DNA of 57,069 bases from Gemmataceae bacterium (GTDB lineage: Bacteria; Planctomycetota; Planctomycetia; Gemmatales; Gemmataceae): assembly GCA_009697105.1 (NCBI GenBank), contig SIAQ01000018.1, forward strand, positions 1 to 57,069. Direction: 5' to 3'. The notes beneath the pieces were generated by a model that saw nothing but the letters and a program-made list of their open reading frames with translations, did not search any database and had not been told where the DNA came from. Positions 9,891-19,214 of the stretch are shown in pieces. A program made the translations under genes and the position numbers. How positions within the stretch are numbered: position 1 is the stretch's first letter; each line of letters starts with the position of its first letter.

Positions 9891-11244
9891 ACACCGTACG
9901 CTCACGCAAAAACGCAATCACGCGGTCGAATGCCTCGGCGTTGCGCGGGTCGGCAAGGCCTTTACCGTCGAACCCGTGCGGGCCGTCTTTGATCGTAATT
10001 ACTTCATTTGGAATGCCATGCTTCTTTAACTCCGCGGCCATGTCAACCGATTGACGGTACGGCACATCGGTGTCGGCGGTGCCGTGCAGAAACAACGTCG
10101 GCGGGTACGACTTCGTCACGTTGCGAATCGGACAGAAACGGTCAAACGCACGCGGCTCCTTGTCTGGGTCATGCCCGACGACTTCCTTCGGCCACAACCC
10201 GTTCTGACGACAGTAGAGATAAAACTTGCCGCGAGCGGGATCCTTACCCGCGGCGATCTCGACTTTGCCGATGGCTTTGTAGGCGTCGTCCTTCGGAACG
10301 AGCGGACGAGTGCGGTAGAACACGTCAGGCTTGGCGTACCATTCGTTGGTGATGTCGCCATAGCCATAGAAAGCGACAAGCGCCTTGGGCCTCGGTTCGA
10401 CGGCGAAACCGGACATGAGCGTAAGGTAACCGCCGGCGGAATGGCCGACGACGGCGAGGCGGTTCGGGTCGATATTGCAGAGCGTCGGGCCTTTGTCGCG
10501 CACCCAGGTGAACGCGTCTTTGAGATCGTCGATGATGCTGGCGAGCTTGGTTTCGGGTGCGAGGCGATAGTCGATGGCGACGACGACGAAGCCGGTATCG
10601 AGGTAGCGTTTGCGTTGCTCGGCACGCAGCGCGGCGCGATGACCGGTGATGAGCGCCCCGCCGTGAATCCAGACGATGACCGGGCGGACCTCGTTGCCAG
10701 GTAAGCGGTAGACCTCGGCGTGAATCGGCAGCGAGCCGACTTTCTTGTAGGCGTAGGTCGCGGGCAAATCAGCGGCGCCTGCCTCGGCAATCGGAACAGC
10801 GACGGTGAGCGCCGCAGATTCGACATTGTCGAGTGCATTGCCTTGGCGTCGCGTCTCGGCAAGGCTGACACGAAGGATGCGGTCGCCCGGCGCCACGTCA
10901 TGGACCGCCGGGAAACTGCCAACAGGAGGCAACGCCAGGGCGACATTGCCGATGGCCATGCGCTCGCCCGGTTGGATGGTCCGTTCGACCAGGCCGAGCG
11001 CGAATGCCGTGTCATTGGTCAAACTCGCCGGCTTGTCATCGACGTGCACGCGCAGCCAGGTGTAGGCATGAAACGAGGGAATCGACTGATCGCGAAGCAT
11101 GATCGGTTTCTTGGAAATATTCTCAAGTAAGACGGCCACGCCTATCTTGGCCGGTGCCAAGCGAATGACGAGCGATCGGGGTTCCTGTGCTCGCGCTAAC
11201 GAAGGAGCCACGAGAATCAGAGACACGAAAAAAACGAGACGCAT
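9871..11244 (-). CDS. Secreted alpha/beta hydrolase (HSL/carboxylesterase-like)
   Basis: From the ATG at 11244 the protein has 457 residues with a signal peptide (first ~20 residues, ending ARAQ). The ~150-residue N-terminal region is unassigned. It is followed by an HSL-type esterase fold: oxyanion motif HGG, YRLAPETK, and nucleophile elbow GHSAGG with Ser at residue 269. The acid and base are probably in FLHGTADTDVPY and GPHGFDG. I rejected the frame's earlier start at 11304 because it precedes the signal peptide by 20 ordinary residues. It likely hydrolyses an ester outside the cytoplasm; the substrate is unknown. The final residues SEPRTK and the stop codon are encoded by a dispersed palindromic repeat. 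Confidence 0.88.
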   Translation of the reverse strand: MRLVFFVSLILVAPSLARAQEPRSLVIRLAPAKIGVAVLLENISKKPIMLRDQSIPSFHAYTWLRVHVDDKPASLTNDTAFALGLVERTIQPGERMAIGNVALALPPVGSFPAVHDVAPGDRILRVSLAETRRQGNALDNVESAALTVAVPIAEAGAADLPATYAYKKVGSLPIHAEVYRLPGNEVRPVIVWIHGGALITGHRAALRAEQRKRYLDTGFVVVAIDYRLAPETKLASIIDDLKDAFTWVRDKGPTLCNIDPNRLAVVGHSAGGYLTLMSGFAVEPRPKALVAFYGYGDITNEWYAKPDVFYRTRPLVPKDDAYKAIGKVEIAAGKDPARGKFYLYCRQNGLWPKEVVGHDPDKEPRAFDRFCPIRNVTKSYPPTLFLHGTADTDVPYRQSVDMAAELKKHGIPNEVITIKDGPHGFDGKGLADPRNAEAFDRVIAFLRERTVSEPRTK

Positions 11245-11355
11245 TGGAGTCTCCAAATTTGTAGCGAGCCTAGCCGCGTGAGCAGCCGGTTGAACCGCCC
11301 GCAAACCGTTCCCGCATGGAGCACGGCTCGCCGATCTTCGCGCGAAATAAATGCC

Positions 11356-13224
11356 TCACTCCTCGCGCCGCCGACGTGGCTCTTCCAGATACAGCAGAAC
11401 GACCGTCAGGTCCGCCGGCGAGATGCCGCTGATTCGGCTCGCCTGACCAAGACTCGCTGGGCGGATGGCGTGCAGTTTCTCCTTGGCTTCCTGGCGAAGT
11501 TGCGGGATCGAATGGTAGTCGAATGTGGCTGGGATCGGCTTGCCTTCCATGCGTTGAAAGCGTTCGACCTGTGTTGCCTGGCGATTGATGTAACCCGCGT
11601 ACTTCGCCTCGAGCGTTACCTGTTCGATGACGTTGGGCGAGAACGTGGTCAACTCGGGCGACCACGCGGCGATCTGCTCCCACGTCGTTTGCGTGCGTTT
11701 CAGCCATTTATCGAGTGTATCGCCGTCGTGCTTGGACTCCGTCAATCGCGCGGTCAGTTCGGCGATGCTTTGTTCCTTGCGTTGATAGCGTTGCCAATCA
11801 GCATCACTGACGAGTCCGACACGTCGCCCAATTGGCGTCAGTCGGCGGTCGGCATTGTCGTGCCGAAGGAGCAGGCGATATTCCGCGCGTGACGTGAACA
11901 TGCGGTACGGCTCGTCCACACCCTTGGTGACGAGGTCGTCGATCAGCACGCCAATGTAAGCCTGGCTGCGGTCGAGGATCATCGGCGGCTCGCTTTTGAG
12001 CTTCAGAGCCGCGTTGACGCCAGCGATCAACCCTTGGGCGCCGGCTTCTTCGTAGCCCGTCGTGCCGTTGATTTGACCGGCAAAGTATAGGCCTGCGACC
12101 GACTTCGTCTCCAACGTCGGCAGCAGCTGCGTAGGCGGGGCGTAATCGTACTCGACTGCATAGCCCCAGCGCATCACCTCGGCGTTTTCCAGGCCCGGTA
12201 TTTCCCGCAGCATCGCATGTTGCACATCGTTCGGCAAGCTCGTGCTGATGCCGTTGCAGTAATACTCCCACGTATTACGGCCTTCGGGTTCGAGAAATAT
12301 CTGGTGCCGATCCTTGTCCGCAAACCGCACGACTTTGTCTTCGATCGACGGACAGTAGCGCGGCCCTCGGCTCTGGATTTGGCCCGAGTACATCGGCGAC
12401 CGCGCGAGGTTGGCGCGGATCACCTCGTGTGCTTTTTCATTCGTGTAGGTGATATGACAAGGTAGTTGGGTTTGTGTGATACGATCGGTGGCGAAGCTAA
12501 ACGGACGCGGATTGGCGTCGCCTGGCTGTAGCTCGCATTTCGCGAAGTCGATGGTGCGGCCATTCAGCCGACATGGTGTACCCGTCTTGAAGCGTGCGAG
12601 CGTGATGCCGCTCGAGCCGAGGCTATCGCTGAGCGACTCGGCGGATTGATCGCCGGCACGCCCACCGCGAGTTTGGGCCTCGCCCATGTGCATGAGCGCT
12701 TTCAGAAACGTGCCGGTCGTCAGGATAATGCACGGGGCGCGGTAGAGCGTATCGCCATTGGTTTGGACGCCGACGACCTTGCGGAGTGATGATTGAGGAT
12801 GGGTGATTGATGATTGGGAATTCAAATCATCGATTACGATCGCGGTCACCATTTCCTGTCGCAGCGTCAGGTTGGGTTGCGATTCGACAACATGCTTCAT
12901 CGCAAACTGATACGCCTTCTTGTCCGCCTGGGCTCGCGGGGAATGCATCGCGGGGCCTTTGGTGTGGTTGAGCATGCGGAACTGAATGCCGGTGGCGTCG
13001 GTGACCTTGCCCATCTCGCCGCCAAGCGCATCGATCTCGCGAACAATCTGCCCCTTGGCGACGCCGCCGATCGCGGGGTTGCAACTCATGGCCCCGACCA
13101 TGTCCGCGTTCATAGTGAGCAGAATGGTGCGCATGCCCATCCGTGCCGGCGCGAGGGCGGCTTCGATGCCCGCATGCCCGGCGCCGACAACAATCACGTC
13201 GTAATCGAAAATGAGATTGGCCAT
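11356..13224 (-). CDS. mnmG: tRNA uridine-5-carboxymethylaminomethyl(34) synthesis enzyme MnmG
   Basis: This 622-residue protein is full length for MnmG/GidA. The FAD-binding VGAGHAG lies at residues 13-19, and the family signature block [21 protein letters not shown] follows near residue 50. Later blocks are [40 protein letters not shown] (FAD), [17 protein letters not shown] and the C-terminal [19 protein letters not shown]. With MnmE it makes the cmnm5 modification at wobble uridine 34 of tRNAs. It is cytoplasmic. A frameshifted Uma2 gene ends 18 bp upstream on the same strand, so the two may share a transcript; mnmE is not in the window. Confidence 0.97.
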   Translation of the reverse strand: MANLIFDYDVIVVGAGHAGIEAALAPARMGMRTILLTMNADMVGAMSCNPAIGGVAKGQIVREIDALGGEMGKVTDATGIQFRMLNHTKGPAMHSPRAQADKKAYQFAMKHVVESQPNLTLRQEMVTAIVIDDLNSQSSITHPQSSLRKVVGVQTNGDTLYRAPCIILTTGTFLKALMHMGEAQTRGGRAGDQSAESLSDSLGSSGITLARFKTGTPCRLNGRTIDFAKCELQPGDANPRPFSFATDRITQTQLPCHITYTNEKAHEVIRANLARSPMYSGQIQSRGPRYCPSIEDKVVRFADKDRHQIFLEPEGRNTWEYYCNGISTSLPNDVQHAMLREIPGLENAEVMRWGYAVEYDYAPPTQLLPTLETKSVAGLYFAGQINGTTGYEEAGAQGLIAGVNAALKLKSEPPMILDRSQAYIGVLIDDLVTKGVDEPYRMFTSRAEYRLLLRHDNADRRLTPIGRRVGLVSDADWQRYQRKEQSIAELTARLTESKHDGDTLDKWLKRTQTTWEQIAAWSPELTTFSPNVIEQVTLEAKYAGYINRQATQVERFQRMEGKPIPATFDYHSIPQLRQEAKEKLHAIRPASLGQASRISGISPADLTVVLLYLEEPRRRREE

Positions 13225-13242
13225 TGAATAATCAGATTCCGC

Positions 13243-13976
13243 TTATGAGTTTGGCGATTGCAACTTCAGTTGTTCGCGCAAACGAACGATTTCAGCCGCC
13301 TGGTCTGCCGCGACCTTGAGAGCGGCTGTTTTTTCGGTGTCCGCGCGTTGGCGTTCGTACTCGGCGATTGCGCGGTTCCGTTCCGCCTTGTGTCTTAGGC
13401 GTGTCAAATCCAGATGCGACGTGAACGGCGTGCCATCGGGATGATAGATCGTCAACCCGTTCGCATCGATCTCGAAGCGGATGCCCAACGCGGGACTTAC
13501 TCCGCCGTTCATGTTCGAGATCTTTTCGAGCCGATCGCCGCGGCGGATCCAGCCTTGAAGATCATTCGTCTCGGGATCGAAGAGATAGTATTCATCGACT
13601 CCGTGTTTCTCGAAAAAGATAAACTTCCGCTCCATCTCCGCCGTCGTGTTGTTTGGCGAGAGAATCTCGAACGTCACCTTCGGCGCGATGCCCGCTTCTT
13701 CCCATTGCTTGTAGGAACCGCGATAGCCCTTGGGCCGGCCGAACACCGCCATGGTATCGGGTGCGGCGCACGTTTTTTTCTCGCCCTTCATCGGATACCA
13801 AAGCAGATCGCCGGCAATGAAAACGTCGGGATCATCAGCGAACTGCGTTTCGAGGTTCTCTTTGATGAGCACAATCCAATGACACTGCAGCGTGTTGTCG
13901 GACCTGGGATTCCCATATTCCCATCGCAGTCGGGATATTCGATTGCCGCATCGTCTTGTTGAAGTAGTGTGTTCAT
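13243..13976 (-). pseudogene. Uma2-family endonuclease, frameshifted by an 8-bp tandem duplication
   Basis: The main frame (13872 down to 13243, 209 residues) contains the Uma2/DUF820 PD-(D/E)XK nuclease core: DPDVFIAGDLLWYP, a VTFEILSPNNTT block and DEYYLFDPETNDLQGW, with a C-terminal coiled tail. Its first codon in that frame is a GTG already inside the conserved domain. The missing N-terminus (MNTLLQQDDAAIEYPDCDG) lies in another frame, starting at the ATG at 13976. Between them ATTCCCAT occurs twice in tandem (13909-13916 and 13917-13924, + strand). Removing one copy joins the frames to read YPDCDGNPRSDNTLQC, which matches family expectation. It is broken as read, unless this is an assembly error or programmed slippage. 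Confidence 0.75.
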
Positions 13977-13999
13977 GGCACAGATTCCAAGGGTAGTGT

Positions 14000-14725
14000 C
14001 TATTTCACATCGAGCCGAAAATCGACGTCGCCGAGTTCATCTTCGATTCGGCGCAGGCGGAATTTTTTGCCGAACACGGGCGAGACCTGCCATTCGCCGA
14101 CACGTTTGGCGGGCACGTAGTCGTCATCGCCGTGCATGAGAATCTGGAATTCGATCTCGTCTCCGCGGGCGTCGATCAACCAATACTCGAGAATTCCAGC
14201 GAGGTGATAGCGTTTGCGGAGTTTCACTTTGTCCTTGCTGACGGAGCTAGGGCTGACGACCTCGAGTACCCAATCGGGAGTGCCTTCGAGTTCGATGTAG
14301 TCATCGCCATCGTTTGACGGAACCATGCGGATACGCCCGGTCTTAAATGCCTCCCAGCTCGCGAACAAAGCATCGGGCTCATTTGAGATGTCGGCGTCCT
14401 TGTTGACAAGGCGAGATCGGTCGAAATAGAGCTTTCCCGTTTTTCGTTTCAGCACAAGCGGTATCACCGTGCCGCCGACTGCGGTTTTCACGGAACCGTG
14501 GGATTTCAATCGTTCTGGGCTCATGTCGATGAATACCTCCTTCCCGATATACGAAAGCGTCCCGGTTTTCGGAAACGTCGGCGAATGCGTCCAACGTCGA
14601 AACTGTACCAGCGTCATTGCCCCCGCGGGCATAAAAAACGCCGTGGAATCGTCGTCGTGGATGTCGTCTAGGGCAAGCGCGATCTCAGCTTGCGGAGCAT
14701 CGCGGTCGAGTAAGATGGCAGTCAT
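14000..14725 (-). CDS. Uma2-family endonuclease (DUF820)
   Basis: From the ATG at 14725 this is a 241-residue protein with the Uma2 fold. Recognisable blocks are SYIGKEVFIDMSPERLKSHG, PDWVLEVVSPSSVSKDK and the nuclease-like KRYHLAGILEYWLIDARGD with downstream FRLRR. Uma2 proteins are related to PD-(D/E)XK nucleases and are greatly expanded in planctomycetes and cyanobacteria, without an agreed function. The frame stays open upstream to 16207, but that part is antisense to the phosphohexomutase gene and is not real. It is divergent from that gene, with 93 bp between starts. Its downstream neighbour on the same strand is the broken Uma2 copy. Confidence 0.85.
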   Translation of the reverse strand: MTAILLDRDAPQAEIALALDDIHDDDSTAFFMPAGAMTLVQFRRWTHSPTFPKTGTLSYIGKEVFIDMSPERLKSHGSVKTAVGGTVIPLVLKRKTGKLYFDRSRLVNKDADISNEPDALFASWEAFKTGRIRMVPSNDGDDYIELEGTPDWVLEVVSPSSVSKDKVKLRKRYHLAGILEYWLIDARGDEIEFQILMHGDDDYVPAKRVGEWQVSPVFGKKFRLRRIEDELGDVDFRLDVK

Positions 14726-14818
14726 GGAACTCCTCGCAATACGGCTTGTTTCATATCGTTTAGAATAGCAGATCGAATGTGCTGTTACTACGCAATGTTT
14801 AATCGGAGTCGCTGCATC

Positions 14819-16729
14819 ATGCCACGCTTGCAAGCTGCCATCGCCGGGTTTCGCGCTATCGACGCCGATGCCGCGCTTAAAGAGCAAGCCGCGAAGAATC
14901 TCGCACGCTGGCTGAGCGAACCCGCATTCGCCGCGTACCAACCGCAACTCGAATGGCTGATCGATCAGGGCAAATGGGCCGGCCTCCTGGATCGCTTTTA
15001 TCAGATCATGCCGTTTGGCACGGGCGGTCGGCGCGGTCTCGTCGGGATCGGCCCGAACCGCATGAACCTGTGGACCATCGGCGCGACGGTCCAGGGGCAT
15101 GCCGAGTATCTCAAGGAACGTTTTTCGAACGCGCCAAACCTCAGCGTGGCGTTGGCGTATGACGTGCGGCAATTCGAGGACCAGAAGAAGAACTACAACT
15201 CCGCGCTGCCGAACCCGGTGATGCATCTCTCGTCGAAGCGGTTCGCTCAGGTGGCCGCCTGTGTTTACGCAGCCAATGGCATCACGGCGTACATCCTGCC
15301 AGAGAACAGTCCGCGTTATTTGGCAACGCCGGAGTTGTCGTTTACAATTCGCCATTTCAAGGCCCATGGCGGCCTCAACGTCAGTGCGTCGCACAATCCG
15401 CCCGACGACAACGGCGGCAAGTTCTACGACGAGCGTGGCGGCCAACCGATCGCACCGGACGACCAGATCATGGCCGACCTCGTCGAACAAGTGATCACGA
15501 TCAAGCAGGCGGACTGGGCCGACGCGGTTCGCTCGGGCATGATTCGCTTTCTCGACGACGTTCCGCACAAGGCGTACATCGAATTGTGCCGCAAGCAAAG
15601 CCTGATCGCGCCGCCGAGGTTTGACGAGATTCAGATCGTCTTCACACCCTTGCACGGTGTCGGTGGCCTGACGGCGATGGAGGTGCTGACGGCGCAAGGC
15701 TTCCGCGTCAGGCCGGTCGAAGAGCAAATGATGCCGGACGGGCAGTTTACCAACGTCACCGACTTGCCGAACCCGGAATATCCGCAATCGATGGACCGCG
15801 CCGAGGTGTTCGCGAAAAGCCTCAACGCCGATTTGATCCTCGCCACCGATCCCGATGCCGACCGCTTGGGCGGCATGGCGTCCGATGGCGACGGGAAGTT
15901 CCATTTCCTCAACGGCAACCAGATTGCCGCTCTGCTCGCACACTTCAAACTGTCGAAACTCGTCGAGAATGGCACGATGCCGCGCCGCCCTATTGTCGCG
16001 AAAAGCCTGGTCACGTCGAGTATGGTGACGCGCATCGCCCGCCACTTCAAGGCCCAGGTCGTTGACAACCTTCTCGTCGGCTTCAAATATATCGCCGAGT
16101 TGCTTTGGCAACTCGAACAGCGCGGAATGTATGAGGAAATCGTCGGCACGCCAGAGGACTACATTTTCGGCTGCGAGGAAAGCCATGGCTATCTCGTCAC
16201 GCCGCACATGCGCGATAAAGATTCCGGCGGCGCGGCGTTGTTGCTGGCGGAGATGGCGCTCGACAAAAAACGGGCAGGCACCAATATCATCGCTTATCTG
16301 CGCGCCATCGAAAAACAGTTCGGCTACTTCAACAACGACGTCCGCAACATCGTCATGCCAGGAATCGAAGGCAAGACGCTCATGGGACGGATGCTCAACA
16401 ATCTGCGAATGGCGCCACCCACGAAGATCGGCGATTTGACGATGACGAAGTTCGAGGACCTACAAGACGAAGCCGGCTGGCTAGGCCCATTCAAAGGCGC
16501 GACCGACAAGGCCGCCCGCAACTTCCTGATCTTCACCCTCGGCGAAAACGCCCGCATCAGCCTGCGCCCCAGCGGCACGGAACCCAAAGCCAAAGCCTAC
16601 GTCGAAGTGTGCTGCACGCCCTGTTCCCCCGGCGAATCCGCCGCGGCCTGGGCGAAACGCTGTGCCGAGGTTGACTCGCTGGCGAAGAAGCTGGCCGATG
16701 CGTTTTTCGAATTGTGCAAGGCGAAGTGA
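14819..16729 (+). CDS. Phosphohexomutase (phosphoglucomutase/phosphomannomutase family)
   Basis: From the ATG at 14819 the protein has 636 residues. All four alpha-D-phosphohexomutase signatures are visible: the phosphoserine loop NVSASHNPPDDNGGKF, the metal loop ATDPDADRLGG, the sugar-binding GCEESHGYL, and the phosphate-binding loop RPSGTEPKAK near the C-terminus. The length fits the larger PGM2-like/phospho-sugar mutase subgroup. It should interconvert hexose 1- and 6-phosphates in the cytoplasm; glucose versus mannose preference is not clear. An upstream ATG at 14777 in frame would add 14 residues (MCCYYAMFNRSRCI) that look non-native. The gene appears monocistronic. Confidence 0.93.
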   Translation: MPRLQAAIAGFRAIDADAALKEQAAKNLARWLSEPAFAAYQPQLEWLIDQGKWAGLLDRFYQIMPFGTGGRRGLVGIGPNRMNLWTIGATVQGHAEYLKERFSNAPNLSVALAYDVRQFEDQKKNYNSALPNPVMHLSSKRFAQVAACVYAANGITAYILPENSPRYLATPELSFTIRHFKAHGGLNVSASHNPPDDNGGKFYDERGGQPIAPDDQIMADLVEQVITIKQADWADAVRSGMIRFLDDVPHKAYIELCRKQSLIAPPRFDEIQIVFTPLHGVGGLTAMEVLTAQGFRVRPVEEQMMPDGQFTNVTDLPNPEYPQSMDRAEVFAKSLNADLILATDPDADRLGGMASDGDGKFHFLNGNQIAALLAHFKLSKLVENGTMPRRPIVAKSLVTSSMVTRIARHFKAQVVDNLLVGFKYIAELLWQLEQRGMYEEIVGTPEDYIFGCEESHGYLVTPHMRDKDSGGAALLLAEMALDKKRAGTNIIAYLRAIEKQFGYFNNDVRNIVMPGIEGKTLMGRMLNNLRMAPPTKIGDLTMTKFEDLQDEAGWLGPFKGATDKAARNFLIFTLGENARISLRPSGTEPKAKAYVEVCCTPCSPGESAAAWAKRCAEVDSLAKKLADAFFELCKAK

Positions 16730-16982
16730 CTCGAAAAAGAGCCGCGAAGGCAGTAATCGGATGAACCCCGGGCAATGCGTCGTTCCGAATCATTCGTACC
16801 CGTCCATTCTTGCTGCGGGGAGCGGGACAATATTTGGCTACTGCGGCACTGGGCCGAGTGGTAATGTAGACGAGCCATGCGCGGCAATCACAGAGAATCC
16901 ACCCTGAAGCCGACTTTTGCGGATTCGCGTTCGTCGATACGGTGAAATGCGCCATGTCTTCGTTGTCCGCGTGGAGAACGCC

Positions 16983-18962
16983 ATGCTCGAAATCACGAAT
17001 TCGAAAAGCCTCATGCTGACGCTACTCGCACTCCTTTGCACGTCGGTGTGCGGCTACGGCCAGGAAGCGCGACGGAAACTCGAAGACGCGGCGAGCCGGC
17101 TGCCATTTCTCATCGTGGACGCACGCTTGACCTGCGACTCCGAGAAGTACGACAACGAGTACCAGCTGCCGCCGAAGGAGAGGGATTTACACCGGCGCAT
17201 CCTGCTGGAGTTGGTGACGGCCGACTACCCGACGAAAGAACTGTTGCCGCTCCTGAAACACGTCGATCCGAAAGTGCGCACCCTGGCAATCCTGGCGCTT
17301 TACAACAAGGAAGATGGAAGGGTTTTGCCGCACATCAACTTGCTGGTGAAGGATAACGCCCCGGCCTTTGGCGCGCCAAAGCGCCCTAGATCGGCCATGG
17401 AGGCCATACCGTTTTTGTTGCCAAAGAAGGAACCCGACAGGGTGCCCGACAAGATGCCGGAATTGCATCCGCAAGCTGTTGGCTACGTGGCGGAAATGGG
17501 CATCCAGAGGTATCTCGATGTTGTCCCAGGCCTTCAAAAATTCGAGGAGTATTGGGCCGTTCGCAAAGACCGGGAGTATTGCGCCAGCTGGTTCCTCGTG
17601 CGTTTGCAGCGTGTCACCATGTATGGGAGTGAGACGAGAAACCGCGTCGCGCGTCTGAAGGCGATTCGCATGGACATCGACCGTCTGCCTGGCGATGACC
17701 GGACCGGGATGCTGCTATGGCTCGGGGTGGGCTTGGATGGGAATAGGGTCAGCCAAAAGGAGCTAATCGACCTGTGCAAGAAGCTCGGCGATGCCAAACT
17801 CCTGAAATTGCTGGCCGGCGAGAAGGTCAGCGACGATCCCGATTTGCATCATGGCTCGGGGCACCGCTTTGTGCTGGATCATGCCAGGGAGGTGATGACG
17901 AAGGACGCCGCCGCGCCGCTTCTGAAGCTTGCCGACGCTTCGGCGAAGAAAGGCAACACGCCCTACCGCTTGTACTTGGCGGCCGCCGAGTTGCAGCCGG
18001 AGAAGGCTGACGAGATCAGAAAAATCGCCGTGGCCAATTTGAAGGAAGCCTTCAAGACGCACTCGCGCCGCGAAGACCTCGACTATCGGATTGGTTGGGC
18101 CCATTCGCTCTGGACCGTCGCAGGGACCGCGGAATCGAAGTTCCTGGTGGAATGGTTCTACACCGAGAAAGCCGACGCGTACAATTCGTACAATTATCGC
18201 CGCCATTTCGTAGCGAATGTGGCCTCAGAACGCCCGAAGGAGAATCGCGCGTTCCTGGCCCAACTGGTGCGCGATCCCCGTTTCGACCAGCTCGACTGGG
18301 GCAACCTCATGGGCTTCGTCAGGGTGCTCAACGGGTGGACCAAACAACCGATCGTGACAGAGCCGGAGCTGCGGCATCTGGACCATCCTGTGGGGCAGGC
18401 TTATTTCCGTGGCAAAGTCGACGGGGACCGCTATCCGAAAGAAACCGCCCACGTGCTCAAGACGCTCGCCACTTGGCGGCAGAAGGTGCGCGACAGCGTG
18501 CCAGAATGGAACCCTGAACCGAAAGGGCCTCAGGGCGTGCAGTCGAAAATCGAGGATGCCGCGAAACGGTTGCCGTACCTCATCTTGGATGCGAGTCTGA
18601 GCTGCGAAGCCGGCTGGAGCGATGATCTCTTCCCCACTCCGCGCAAGGCGTGCGAGACGCATCGGCAAATCCTTCTGGAACTGGTGACGGCGGACCATCC
18701 GACGAAGGACCTGTTGCCGTTGCTCAAGCACATGGATCCGAAGGTGCGCACCCTGGCGATCCTTGGCCTGGTCAACAAGGAAGATCCGAAGCTGTTGCCG
18801 GCTATTCATGCGCTGGTGAAAGATACCGCCCCGACGTTCGGGCGTCCGCCCGCGGACTTAAGCGCGGTAAAGGTGCAGCAGCCGGAAATCGTCGCGATGC
18901 CTGGCCAGGAAAGGCAGACAGTGGGTGATGTCGCCGCGCGCGACGCAATTTTTCCTTGGTGA
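16983..18962 (+). CDS. Secreted HEAT-like repeat protein with partial internal duplication
   Basis: From the ATG at 16983 the protein has 659 residues, with a signal peptide (hydrophobic MLTLLALLCTSVCGYGQ). The N-terminal block at about residues 30-125 contains HRRILLELVTADYPTKELL and DPKVRTLAILALYNKEDGR. A near copy returns in the last ~140 residues (HRQILLELVTADHPTKDLL, DPKVRTLAILGLVNKEDPK). The middle is not assigned. The second copy lacks the C-terminal two-thirds of the first unit and ends abruptly at FPW-stop. This suggests a fused tandem duplicate that was then truncated. The upstream start at 16917 was rejected because it places 22 charged residues before the signal. The function is unknown. 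Confidence 0.75.
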   Translation: MLEITNSKSLMLTLLALLCTSVCGYGQEARRKLEDAASRLPFLIVDARLTCDSEKYDNEYQLPPKERDLHRRILLELVTADYPTKELLPLLKHVDPKVRTLAILALYNKEDGRVLPHINLLVKDNAPAFGAPKRPRSAMEAIPFLLPKKEPDRVPDKMPELHPQAVGYVAEMGIQRYLDVVPGLQKFEEYWAVRKDREYCASWFLVRLQRVTMYGSETRNRVARLKAIRMDIDRLPGDDRTGMLLWLGVGLDGNRVSQKELIDLCKKLGDAKLLKLLAGEKVSDDPDLHHGSGHRFVLDHAREVMTKDAAAPLLKLADASAKKGNTPYRLYLAAAELQPEKADEIRKIAVANLKEAFKTHSRREDLDYRIGWAHSLWTVAGTAESKFLVEWFYTEKADAYNSYNYRRHFVANVASERPKENRAFLAQLVRDPRFDQLDWGNLMGFVRVLNGWTKQPIVTEPELRHLDHPVGQAYFRGKVDGDRYPKETAHVLKTLATWRQKVRDSVPEWNPEPKGPQGVQSKIEDAAKRLPYLILDASLSCEAGWSDDLFPTPRKACETHRQILLELVTADHPTKDLLPLLKHMDPKVRTLAILGLVNKEDPKLLPAIHALVKDTAPTFGRPPADLSAVKVQQPEIVAMPGQERQTVGDVAARDAIFPW

Positions 18963-19004
18963 ATCCTTTGCCAACGTTCTAGCTTTGTGCGAAAAGGCAG
19001 AGTT

Positions 19005-19068
19005 GACAGGTCCGTGGGGCCAGGATTTCCACAGCCTGGCCAGGCTGGAAAGCCTGGCCCCACCTGTC
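19005..19068. repeat. Palindromic repeat, GGGGCCAGG family
   Basis: Inverted arms run from GACAGGT at 19005 to ACCTGTC ending at 19068, with internal GGGGCCAGG/CCTGGCCCC pairing and a few mismatches. It lies in the 252-bp gap before the heme/HEAT gene. The remainder of that gap shows no gene. Confidence 0.65.
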
Positions 19069-19214
19069 AAATCAAGCTGGTCGGACCACTAGTACAGGAC
19101 GGAAAATGTCATCAGAGGTTTTTCACACCATAATACTCTCCCATTGGTCGATTTCATTCGTTGGTCATGATACAATCTTCAAAAACCAACCTCCACTGAA
19201 TACGGAGACTCTCC

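Noticed and set aside
14726..16207. Upstream part of a 735-codon minus-strand ORF joined to the Uma2 gene
   Set aside because: It is antisense to the phosphohexomutase gene, whose four family motifs are clear. The reverse reading is Arg/His-rich with no domain. Only the 241 residues from 14725 are real.
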